Assembly (NCBI GenBank): GCA_019454765.1
Contig: JACFNR010000001.1
Span: forward strand, 60,428 to 100,304
Direction: 5' to 3'
DNA length: 39,877 bases
From: Trueperaceae bacterium
GTDB lineage: Bacteria; Deinococcota; Deinococci; Deinococcales; Trueperaceae
Shown: in pieces, positions 24,787 through 31,418 of the stretch
How the letters are laid out: every line of letters begins with the position of its first letter
Numbering within the stretch: position 1 is the first letter of the stretch
Position numbers and translations under genes: made by a program
The notes under the pieces: generated by a model
Seen by the model: only the letters and a program-made list of their open reading frames with translations
What the model was told of the DNA's origin: nothing
Databases searched by the model: none

Positions 24787-24854
24787 GCGTCGGGGGCGAA
24801 GGTTGCGCCCAGGGACGCACCCGAGGCGCCGCCGCCCGCTCGCGAACACCGCCC

Positions 24855-24884
24855 TGTACACGCCGCGGCAGCGCGTGCTAGAGT
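24855..24884 (+). promoter_or_regulatory. Predicted rplM-rpsI promoter
   Basis: TGTACA (24855-24860) and TAGAGT (24879-24884) are separated by 18 bp; each matches 4 of 6 consensus bases. The predicted start point near 24891 leaves a leader of about 74 nt before the rplM GTG. Confidence 0.4.
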
Positions 24885-24887
24885 GCC

Positions 24888-24942
24888 CTTTGGCTTCCCG
24901 TCTTGCCGCGCCGCCCGGTCAGGCAAGACCGTTCTCCCAAAG
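24888..24942 (+). promoter_or_regulatory. Structured rplM leader (possible L13 autoregulatory element)
   Basis: Two nested pairings precede rplM: an inner 8-bp stem GTCTTGCC (24900-24907) / GGCAAGAC (24922-24929), and an outer 6-bp stem CTTTGG (24888-24893) / CCAAAG (24937-24942). The outer stem starts about 3 nt before the predicted transcription start, so only part of it may be transcribed. The AAGGA ribosome site (24950-24954) follows directly. L13 leaders controlling rplM-rpsI are known in other phyla; homology is not claimed. Confidence 0.4.
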
Positions 24943-24964
24943 CAGACGCAAGGACGTGACCAAC

Positions 24965-25390
24965 GTGAAGACGTACTTCCCAACCGAGCCGACCCACGAC
25001 TGGGTCGTCATCGACGCAGCCGGCCAGCGCGTGGGGCGCCTCGCCACCCAGATCGCCTCGGTCCTCAAGGGCAAGCACAAGCCCACCTACACCCCCAACC
25101 AGCCCGGCGGCGATTTCGTCATCGTGATCAACGCCGAGAAGGTGCAGTTCACGGGCCGCAAGCTCGACCAGAAGGTGTACCGCCGCTACACGGGTTACCA
25201 GGGCGGCCTCAAGGAGACCACGGCGCGGGAGATGCTCGACAAGCACCCCGTCCGCGTCCTCGAGCACGCCGTCTGGGGCATGCTGCCCAAGACCCGCATG
25301 GGGCGGCGGCTCATCCGGCGCCTCAAGGTGTACGCCGGCGAGGCGCACCCGCACCAGGCTCAGCAGCCGAAGAGGATGGAGTTGGCTTGA
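24965..25390 (+). CDS. rplM: 50S ribosomal protein L13
   Basis: This 141-residue protein is clearly L13 (uL13), an early-assembling protein of the large subunit. It contains [20 protein letters not shown] (~12-31), the central [12 protein letters not shown] and [13 protein letters not shown] segments, and [15 protein letters not shown]. The GTG at 24965 gives the canonical [13 protein letters not shown] start and lies 10 nt after AAGGA. An in-frame GTG at 24956 is only 1 nt from that site, so it is disfavoured. The stop overlaps the rpsI ATG in TGATG, the conserved rplM-rpsI pairing. Confidence 0.97.
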   Translation: MKTYFPTEPTHDWVVIDAAGQRVGRLATQIASVLKGKHKPTYTPNQPGGDFVIVINAEKVQFTGRKLDQKVYRRYTGYQGGLKETTAREMLDKHPVRVLEHAVWGMLPKTRMGRRLIRRLKVYAGEAHPHQAQQPKRMELA

Positions 25391-25776
25391 TGGAGCAGTT
25401 CTACGGTACCGGCCGCCGCAAGGAGGCCGTCGCTCGCGTGTTCCTCCGCCCAGGCAACGGCCGCATCTCGGTCAACGGGCGCGAGTTCCAGGAATACTTC
25501 CGGGGCATCCTCGCCGGGGTGCAGGCCCTCGAACCCCTGAAGGACACCAACACCGCCGGGCGCTACGACGCCTACATCACCGTCAAGGGTGGCGGTCCGA
25601 GCGGTCAGGCCGACGCCATCAAGCTCGGGGTGGCCCGGGCGCTCCTCAAGGTCGACCCCAACTACCGCCCGGTGCTCAAGGACAGGGGCCACCTGACGCG
25701 CGACGCCCGCATCGTGGAGCGCAAGCTCTACGGCCTCAAGAAGGCCCGGCGCGCGCCGCAGTACAGCAAGCGGTGA
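25390..25776 (+). CDS. rpsI: 30S ribosomal protein S9
   Basis: This 128-residue protein is S9 (uS9). It begins with the typical [19 protein letters not shown], has the central [20 protein letters not shown] segment and ends with [12 protein letters not shown], the basic tail that reaches the P-site tRNA. Length and both termini match the family. It is translationally coupled to rplM by a one-base TGATG overlap. Downstream are a small hairpin (25786-25791/25804-25809) and a stronger one at 25829-25853. Confidence 0.97.
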   Translation: MEQFYGTGRRKEAVARVFLRPGNGRISVNGREFQEYFRGILAGVQALEPLKDTNTAGRYDAYITVKGGGPSGQADAIKLGVARALLKVDPNYRPVLKDRGHLTRDARIVERKLYGLKKARRAPQYSKR

Positions 25777-25828
25777 TCCCGGTCCGGCCTCGCCGCTGAA
25801 GTTGAGGCCGCAACAGAACGCCACGTCG

Positions 25829-25853
25829 CGAGGCGCCCACCGCGGGCGCCTCG
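25829..25853 (+). terminator. Terminator-like hairpin after rplM-rpsI
   Basis: A perfect 10-bp stem CGAGGCGCCC/GGGCGCCTCG with a 5-nt loop lies 52 nt after the rpsI stop. It is followed by CTCGCTCG without a U-tract, so termination is likely but not certain. Confidence 0.5.
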
Positions 25854-25911
25854 CTCGCTCGTGCGGAGGGCACGCCTCGCGGCCCCCGAGCGCGCACGGG
25901 AGGGAGCGTAG

Positions 25912-26715
25912 GTGAGCGTAGTCCAAGCGGTGGTGTTGGGCGTCGTGCAGGGCCTGACGGAGTTCCTGCCCGTCTCCAGTTCGGGACACCTGGTGTTGGC
26001 CCACTACTTCCTGGGTTGGGGCGATTCCCTGGGGCTTTGGGTCGACATCGCCACCAACACGGGCACCCTGCTGGCGGTGCTCGTCTACCTGCGCCGCGAC
26101 GTTGCCCTCGCGATCGGCGGCTTCGTACGCGGCCTCGGGTCCGGTGCCGCGCGCCGCGAGCCCGGCTGGCGCCTCGCGCTCCTGGTGCTGGCAGGCTCCG
26201 TGCCGACCGCCGCCCTGGCGCTCGCGTTCAAGCCGGTCTTCGAGCGGTTCAACGCCCCGCTGCCGGTGGCCATCGCGCTGACGGTCACCGGGTTCATCCT
26301 CTGGTTCGCCCCCCGCCAGGGGGTCAAGCACGACGTGGCCAGGGTGACCTTCCGCGACGCCGTCGTCGCCGGGGTGGTGCAGGGCCTCGCCGTCATACCG
26401 GGCATCTCGCGGAGCGGCTCGACCATCTCGGCGCTGCTCTGGCGGGGCGCCGACAAGGACCTCGCCCCGAGGCTCTCGTTCCTGCTCTACCTGGTGGTCT
26501 CGTTCGGCGTTGCCGTGCTCGGTGTCCGCGACGTCATGACGGCAGACGTCGAACTCCTGCCGCTCATCGCCATGGTGGCCGCCTCGTTCGCGGTCGGTTA
26601 CGTTGCCCTCGGTTCCGTGTTCGCCGTGCTCCGCCGGGGCCGCTTCCGGCTCTTCTCGCCCTACCTCTGGGCCCTCTCCGCCTTCACGCTCCTCCACCTC
26701 GCGTTCAACGGGTGA
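25912..26715 (+). CDS. uppP: Undecaprenyl-diphosphatase UppP (BacA)
   Basis: This 267-residue integral membrane protein is the BacA/UppP phosphatase that recycles undecaprenyl diphosphate to the monophosphate carrier for peptidoglycan and other polymers. Both catalytic motifs are present: QGLTEFLPVSSSGHL (13-27, with Glu17 and His26) and PGISRSGST (163-171, with Arg168). About eight membrane segments are visible. The GTG at 25912 follows GGGAGGGAG and gives the normal N-terminus. It is a monocistronic-looking gene between hairpins. Confidence 0.95.
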   Translation: MSVVQAVVLGVVQGLTEFLPVSSSGHLVLAHYFLGWGDSLGLWVDIATNTGTLLAVLVYLRRDVALAIGGFVRGLGSGAARREPGWRLALLVLAGSVPTAALALAFKPVFERFNAPLPVAIALTVTGFILWFAPRQGVKHDVARVTFRDAVVAGVVQGLAVIPGISRSGSTISALLWRGADKDLAPRLSFLLYLVVSFGVAVLGVRDVMTADVELLPLIAMVAASFAVGYVALGSVFAVLRRGRFRLFSPYLWALSAFTLLHLAFNG

Positions 26716-26718
26716 CGG

Positions 26719-26750
26719 GCCCGCGCCGCGGACCGCGCTGCGGCGCGGGC
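26719..26750 (+). terminator. GC hairpin downstream of uppP
   Basis: A perfect 11-bp stem (26719-26729 with 26740-26750) and 10-nt loop begins a few bases after the uppP stop. There is no U-tract; it is a probable terminator or 3' end stabiliser. Confidence 0.5.
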
Positions 26751-26829
26751 GAGCGCCGCAGCGCGCGCCGCGGGCAGAAAAGCGCGCTGGGGACGCGGAG
26801 GGCGACGTTTCCGGCCCCGACCACCGCGC

Positions 26830-26849
26830 TATGATGCCCGTATAGGAGG
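26830..26849 (+). promoter_or_regulatory. gltX -10 box and ribosome-binding site
   Basis: TATGAT (26830-26835) is followed by AGGAGG (26844-26849), which ends 7 nt before the gltX ATG. The predicted start point near 26842 gives a leader of about 15 nt, so this is a normal leadered promoter, unlike the leaderless ones elsewhere in the window. Confidence 0.55.
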
Positions 26850-26856
26850 CGCCTCC

Positions 26857-28437
26857 ATGGAAGTCGTCACCCGGATCGCCCCCTCGCCGACAGGGGACCC
26901 GCACGTCGGCACCGCCTACATCGGGCTGTTCAACTACGCCTTCGCCCGCAAGCACGGCGGACGCTTCGTCTTCCGCCTGGAAGACACGGACCGCCAGCGC
27001 TACCAGGCGGGCGCGGAGGCGCTCATCCTCGAGATGTTCGCCTGGCTCGGCATCGAGCCCGACGAGGGGCCGGTGAAGGGCGGTCCGAACGGCCCGTACC
27101 GGCAGAGCGAGCGGCTAGCCGTCTACCAGGAGCACGTCGCCACGCTCCTGGCCGGCGGCCACGCCTACCGGGCGTTCGAGACCACGGAGGAGCTCGACGC
27201 CATGCGCGCCGATCAGAAGCGTCGCGGCCTGCCGCTGGGTTACGACGGACGCGGCCGCGACCTGCCCGCCGCGGAGCAGGAGCGGCGCCACGCCGCGGGC
27301 GAGGCGAACGTGGTGAGGCTCGTCACGCCGGACGAGGGCGCCACCACGTTCGTCGACCGCCTGCGCGGCGAGGTGACGATCCCCAACTCGGAGATCCGCG
27401 ACCCGGTGATCCTCAAGAGCGACGGCTACCCCACGTACCACCTCGCGAACGTCGTCGACGACCACCTCATGGGCGTGACCCACGTGATCCGCGCCGAGGA
27501 GTGGATCACGAGCACGCCGATCCACGTCCTCCTCTACCGCGCCTTCGGCTGGCGGCCGCCCGAGTTCGTGCACATGCCGCTCCTGCGCAACCCCGACCGC
27601 AGCAAGGTCAGCAAGCGCAAGCTCGACACCTCCGTCGACTCGTACCGCCGGCAAGGTTACCTGCCGGAGGCGCTCCTCAACTTCCTGGCCAACATGGGCT
27701 GGAGCATGCCGGACGGCCGCGAGTACTTCAGCGTCGCCGAGATGATCGCCGAGTTCGACATCGACCGCGTGTCGCTCGGCGGACCGGTGTTCGACCTGAA
27801 GAAGCTACGCAACGTCAACGCCAAGTACCTGCGCGACGTCCTCGCGCTGGAGGACGTCGCCCGGCGCGTGACGCCCCTCTTGGAGGCGGAAGGGTACGTC
27901 CCCGACGACGAGGACTACCTCCTCGACGTGGTGGACGTGCTGAGGCCGCGCGCCGAGACGCTGACCGAGATCGTCGAGCAGGCGGGCTACTTCTTCGCCA
28001 CCACCCTGCGCTACGACGAGGGCGCCCGCAGGCAGCTCGCTGCCGGGCAGAAGTACCTGCAGGACGTCGAGCGCGAGCTCTCTATGCTCGAGTTCTTCGA
28101 CTTCGACGGCGTCGACGACATGCTGCGCGATTACGTCCAGGCGCAGAGCGCCAGCATGGGCAAGGTGCTCATGCCGCTGCGCGCCGCCCTGACGGGCACC
28201 ACCAACGCGCCGGGCGTGACCGACCTCATCGTCATCCTCGGCAAGCGCGAGGCGCTCAGGCGGATCGGCCAGGCCCTCACGTTCATCGACGCTGGCCTGC
28301 CGGACGACGACCCCGCGCGCCTCCTCGAGGAGGAGAAGGCCCGCAAGGCGGCCGCGGCGGCGGCGCAGAAGAGCCGCGTCAAGAGCGTCGGGGCGGCCGC
28401 CTTACAGGCGCACGGCGCCAAGGACGGCACGCCGTGA
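26857..28437 (+). CDS. gltX: Glutamyl-tRNA synthetase
   Basis: This 526-residue class I aminoacyl-tRNA synthetase charges tRNA-Glu. The HIGH-type motif is PSPTGDPHVGT (9-19), and KVSKR (250-254) is the KMSKS-equivalent loop. RFVFRLEDTDRQRY (36-49) and the HLANVVDDHLMGVTHVIRAE stretch are diagnostic of GluRS. There is no zinc-binding Cys cluster in the acceptor-binding insert, as in several GluRS enzymes. It is slightly longer than the ~470-residue standard, with an Ala/Lys-rich tail (~490-526). The ATG at 26857 has a strong AGGAGG. The stop overlaps ftsY in GTGA, starting a gltX-ftsY-mqnB-membrane protein run. Confidence 0.96.
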   Translation: MEVVTRIAPSPTGDPHVGTAYIGLFNYAFARKHGGRFVFRLEDTDRQRYQAGAEALILEMFAWLGIEPDEGPVKGGPNGPYRQSERLAVYQEHVATLLAGGHAYRAFETTEELDAMRADQKRRGLPLGYDGRGRDLPAAEQERRHAAGEANVVRLVTPDEGATTFVDRLRGEVTIPNSEIRDPVILKSDGYPTYHLANVVDDHLMGVTHVIRAEEWITSTPIHVLLYRAFGWRPPEFVHMPLLRNPDRSKVSKRKLDTSVDSYRRQGYLPEALLNFLANMGWSMPDGREYFSVAEMIAEFDIDRVSLGGPVFDLKKLRNVNAKYLRDVLALEDVARRVTPLLEAEGYVPDDEDYLLDVVDVLRPRAETLTEIVEQAGYFFATTLRYDEGARRQLAAGQKYLQDVERELSMLEFFDFDGVDDMLRDYVQAQSASMGKVLMPLRAALTGTTNAPGVTDLIVILGKREALRRIGQALTFIDAGLPDDDPARLLEEEKARKAAAAAAQKSRVKSVGAAALQAHGAKDGTP

Positions 28438-29366
28438 GTTGGTTCGACCGGCTGAGGCAGGGTCTCGGACGGACGCGCACGGCCACGTTCGGCGCCCGCG
28501 GCGCCGCGTGGGAGATGGATTGGGAGGACCTCGAACTCGCCCTCATTGGCGCCGACGTCGGCGGCAAGCTGGCGGCCCAAGTCGTCGCCGAGGCGCGGAC
28601 CGAACGCGAGCGCGGCACGCCGTTCAGGGAGGCGCTCGAGAAGGCGCTCCTCGACCAGCTCGAGCCCGACCGCCTGCGCCAGAAGCTGCGGCGGGTCGGG
28701 TTCTCGCTCGACGTGACCCGCAACGTGGTCGAGCCCGCCGGTCACGTGGTGATGGTCGTGGGCGTCAACGGCGTGGGAAAGACGACCACCATCGCGAAAC
28801 TCGGCAACTACTACCGCCAGCACGGTCGCAGCGTGATGTTCGCCGCCGGCGACACGTTCCGCGCGGCGGGGAGCGCTCAGCTGGCCGTCTGGGGCGAGCG
28901 GCTCGACATCCCGACGGTCACGGGCCCCGACGGCGGCGACCCCGGCGCGGTGGCGTTCGACGCCGCGCAGCAGCGCAAGGCGCGGGGCACGGACCTGCTG
29001 CTCGTCGACACGGCGGGCCGCCTTCACACCAAGCACAACCTGATGGAGGAACTCAAGAAGGTCAAGCGCGTCATCGCCAAGGCAGACGAGCGCGAGCCGC
29101 GCGACACCTGGTTGGTCCTCGACGCCGTCACGGGCCAGAACGGACTCGAGCAGGCGCGGCGCTTCCACGAGGCCGTCACCCTCACGGGCGTGATCGTCAC
29201 CAAGCTCGACGGCACCGCCAAGGGCGGCATCCTGCTCCCCATCACGCGCGAACTGGGCATCCCCATCAAGTTCATCGGCGTCGGCGAGGCGCAAGACGAC
29301 CTGCAGCCGTACGACGCTGCCGCTTACGTGCGGGCCCTCCTCGACATGCCGCCGGTCGCGGCCTGA
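28434..29366 (+). CDS. ftsY: Signal recognition particle receptor FtsY
   Basis: This 310-residue SRP receptor GTPase targets ribosome-SRP complexes to the membrane. It is the short form lacking the long acidic A domain, as in thermophiles and Deinococcus relatives. After an N-domain helical bundle (~25-90) come the G-domain motifs: GVNGVGKTT (110-118), DTFRAAG (140-146, usually DTFRAAA), DTAGRLHT (192-199), TKLDGTAKGG (256-265) and GVGEAQDDLQPYD (282-294). The GTG at 28434 overlaps the gltX stop; the longer open frame upstream is only a shadow across gltX, not a fusion. Confidence 0.96.
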   Translation: MSWFDRLRQGLGRTRTATFGARGAAWEMDWEDLELALIGADVGGKLAAQVVAEARTERERGTPFREALEKALLDQLEPDRLRQKLRRVGFSLDVTRNVVEPAGHVVMVVGVNGVGKTTTIAKLGNYYRQHGRSVMFAAGDTFRAAGSAQLAVWGERLDIPTVTGPDGGDPGAVAFDAAQQRKARGTDLLLVDTAGRLHTKHNLMEELKKVKRVIAKADEREPRDTWLVLDAVTGQNGLEQARRFHEAVTLTGVIVTKLDGTAKGGILLPITRELGIPIKFIGVGEAQDDLQPYDAAAYVRALLDMPPVAA

Positions 29367-29376
29367 GCCGCGCAGC

Positions 29377-30111
29377 GTGACGGGACCCGTCCTCGTCGTC
29401 AGCGCCACCCAGGGCGAGGTGGCGCCCCTCGAGGCGGCCCTCGCCGACGTCGCGCCGCTCACGCCCCGCGAGGCCACGCGGCCCGCGACGTGGTGGGACC
29501 GGCGCCAGGGCCGCTGGGGCGGGCTGCAGGTGGTGCTGGTGACCACCGGCGTCGGCAAGGCCAACGCCGCTGCGGCCACCGCGCTCGCCATCGACCGCGT
29601 CGCGCCGCGCTGCGTGCTGCTCCTCGGCATCGGCGGGGCGTATCCGGGCTCCGGGTTGGGTATCGGTGAGGTGGCGTTGGCGGCGAGCGAGACGCAGGTC
29701 GACAGCGGGGTCGGGCACGGTCCGTCCTGGGAGGGCCTCGACGCCGTCGGCTTCCCCCTGCTGGCCACCGACCCGCCCAGCTACAACCGCCTCTGGTTCG
29801 ACCAGCGCTTCGTGAGCCGCGTGGCGCGCGAGCTCGGCGTGCGGGCCGTGCCGTTCGGCACGAGCGAGGCGCTGACGGCGGACGTCGGGCGAGCCGAGTG
29901 GCTCGCGCGTCGGCACGGCGTGGCGGTGGAGTCGATGGAGGGTGGCGCCGTCGCGCAGGTCGCGCTGGGGTTCGGGGTGCCGCTCGTGCAGCTGCGGGGC
30001 GTCGCGAACGCGGTCGGCGTCCGCGACAAGGCGCACTGGAACATGAAGGCCGCAGTGGCCAACTCGTGCGAGGTCGCCAAGCGCGCCCTCACCCTACTGG
30101 AGGTGGCGTGA
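29377..30111 (+). CDS. mqnB: Futalosine hydrolase MqnB
   Basis: This 244-residue nucleoside-phosphorylase-fold protein fits futalosine hydrolase, which releases hypoxanthine from futalosine in the chorismate-to-menaquinone route. Family-specific segments include VTTGVGKANAAAAT, LLLGIGGAYPGSGLGIGEVA, VESMEGGAVAQVA (base and ribose pocket with the catalytic Glu) and LRGVANAVGVRDKAHWNMK near the C-terminus. The GTG start is 10 nt after ftsY. Other mqn genes are not in the window, but its presence implies futalosine-type menaquinone synthesis. An alternative assignment, MTA/SAH nucleosidase, is less likely given the C-terminal DKAHWN stretch. Confidence 0.87.
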   Translation: MTGPVLVVSATQGEVAPLEAALADVAPLTPREATRPATWWDRRQGRWGGLQVVLVTTGVGKANAAAATALAIDRVAPRCVLLLGIGGAYPGSGLGIGEVALAASETQVDSGVGHGPSWEGLDAVGFPLLATDPPSYNRLWFDQRFVSRVARELGVRAVPFGTSEALTADVGRAEWLARRHGVAVESMEGGAVAQVALGFGVPLVQLRGVANAVGVRDKAHWNMKAAVANSCEVAKRALTLLEVA

Positions 30112-30413
30112 TGGAGTTCCTCGCGGCGGTGCCCGTCTGGGTCTACTTCGTGATGATCCTGCTCACGTACGTGGTGGTCCACGTGCTCACGTTCGACCCG
30201 GCGCGGCTGCTTCCCGCCGGCCGCGCGTTCCTGGGGCGCATGGGTTCGGCCGTCCTGCTGCTCGTGGCGCTCGTGCTGTTCCGGCGCGAGGAGCCGCTCA
30301 CACTCCTGCTCGCCCTCGGCCTGGCGGCGCTCGGCGGCTTCCTGAGCGGCCGCTCGACCCATCCCCCGAAGCCTGTCGCCGCCCGCGGCAAGGGGGGCGG
30401 GAAAGGCGCCTGA
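30111..30413 (+). CDS. Small three-segment membrane protein, unknown
   Basis: This 100-residue protein overlaps the mqnB stop by one base (TGATG). It has three hydrophobic segments: ~8-29 (VWVYFVMILLTYVVVHVLTF), ~43-58 (MGSAVLLLVALVLF) and ~62-80 (LTLLLALGLAALGGFL). It ends in a basic glycine-rich tail with PVAARGKGGG. I recognise no family. The overlap suggests production with MqnB; a link to quinone synthesis is only positional. The fba -10 box begins 4 nt after its stop. Confidence 0.65.
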   Translation: MEFLAAVPVWVYFVMILLTYVVVHVLTFDPARLLPAGRAFLGRMGSAVLLLVALVLFRREEPLTLLLALGLAALGGFLSGRSTHPPKPVAARGKGGGKGA

Positions 30414-30416
30414 ACG

Positions 30417-30422
30417 TATAAT
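30417..30422 (+). promoter_or_regulatory. -10 box of a leaderless fba promoter
   Basis: A perfect TATAAT lies exactly 6 nt before the fba ATG at 30429, with no Shine-Dalgarno between. Transcription is predicted to start at the ATG. No -35 is evident; the upstream DNA is the end of the preceding gene. Confidence 0.7.
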
Positions 30423-30428
30423 CCCCGC

Positions 30429-31352
30429 ATGGGACTAGTCACGGGACTTGAGATCCTCGCGGCGGCTCGCGCCGGGGGTTACGGCGTCGGCGCCTTCAAC
30501 ACCAACGACCTCGAGATCACGCAGGCCATCATCGAGGCGGCGGAGGAAGAGCGGAGTCCCGTCATCGTGGCGCTGTCCGAGGGGGCACTCAAGTTCGCGG
30601 GGCCCGCGCTCGTCGAGATCGTCAAGTACCTGGGCGGCGGGGCGCGCGTCCCGGTGGCCATCCACCTCGACCACGGCTCGAGCTACGCCTCCTGCCTCAG
30701 GGCGATCCGGCTGGGTTTCACGTCGGTGATGATCGACATGTCGCACGAGGACGAGGCCGCCAACGTGGCGGAGACGCGCCGGGTCGTGGAGGCCGCGCAC
30801 GCAGTGGGGGTCACGGTCGAGGCCGAGATCGGCCGCCTGGGGGGCATAGAGGAGCACGTCAACGTCAGCGCGGAGGAGGCCACCCTCACGCATCCGGACG
30901 AGGCGCAACGCTTCATGGCCGAGACCGGCGCCGACTACCTCGCGGTTGCCATCGGCACCTCGCACGGCGCCTACAAGGGCAAGGGCCGCCCGTTCATCGA
31001 CCACGCGCGCATCAAGGCCATCGCCGCGCTGGTGCCGCAACCGCTCGTCATGCACGGCGCGTCCGGCGTCCCGCAGGACCTCGTCGTCCGCCTGCGGGAG
31101 GCCGGCGGGGTCATGGGCGACGCGCTCGGCATCCACGAGGACGACGTGCGTCAGGCCGTTGGCGAGGGTATCGCCAAGATAAACACCGACACCGACCTGC
31201 GGCTCGCCTTCACCACACGGGTGCGGGAGGTGCTGGCCGCCAAGCCGGCCGAGTTCGACCCGCGCAAGATCCTGGGGCCCGCCCGCGACGAGATGCGTCG
31301 CGTCGTGGCGGAGCGCATGCGCCTGTTCGGTTCGGCGGGCCGGGCGGGGTGA
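30429..31352 (+). CDS. fba: Class II fructose-bisphosphate aldolase
   Basis: This 307-residue zinc aldolase of glycolysis/gluconeogenesis has GVGAFNTNDLEITQAII at the N-terminus. AIHLDHGSS (78-85) carries the catalytic Asp81 and metal ligand His82. EAEIGRLGG (131-139), GTSHGAYKG (176-184, His179), LVMHGASGVP (His209) and a phosphate-binding KINTDTDLR segment complete the site. These are the full set of class II motifs. Tagatose-bisphosphate aldolase shares them, so substrate preference is inferred from frequency. It has its own leaderless promoter and is followed by GC-rich palindromes between it and the convergent rqcH. Confidence 0.92.
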   Translation: MGLVTGLEILAAARAGGYGVGAFNTNDLEITQAIIEAAEEERSPVIVALSEGALKFAGPALVEIVKYLGGGARVPVAIHLDHGSSYASCLRAIRLGFTSVMIDMSHEDEAANVAETRRVVEAAHAVGVTVEAEIGRLGGIEEHVNVSAEEATLTHPDEAQRFMAETGADYLAVAIGTSHGAYKGKGRPFIDHARIKAIAALVPQPLVMHGASGVPQDLVVRLREAGGVMGDALGIHEDDVRQAVGEGIAKINTDTDLRLAFTTRVREVLAAKPAEFDPRKILGPARDEMRRVVAERMRLFGSAGRAG

Positions 31353-31373
31353 GGCCCGGGGCGTTACGGCACC

Positions 31374-31418
31374 GGCGCCCGGCGGGGCGCCCCTAGCGCC
31401 CGCTGAGGCGCCCCTAGG
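31374..31418. repeat. GC palindromes and a 22-bp-pitch direct repeat between fba and rqcH
   Basis: GGCGCC occurs at 31374-31379 and 31386-31391 and can form a hairpin. The string GGCGCCCCTAG recurs at 31386-31396 and 31407-31417, 21 bp apart, the second copy containing the rqcH stop codon. It sits between convergent genes and may serve as a two-way terminator; no U-tract is visible. Confidence 0.4.

Noticed and set aside
27501-29366. A 621-codon frame suggesting a long FtsY with an N-terminal extension
   Set aside because: The extension is an out-of-frame reading of gltX. The GTG at 28434 overlapping the gltX stop gives a normal short FtsY.
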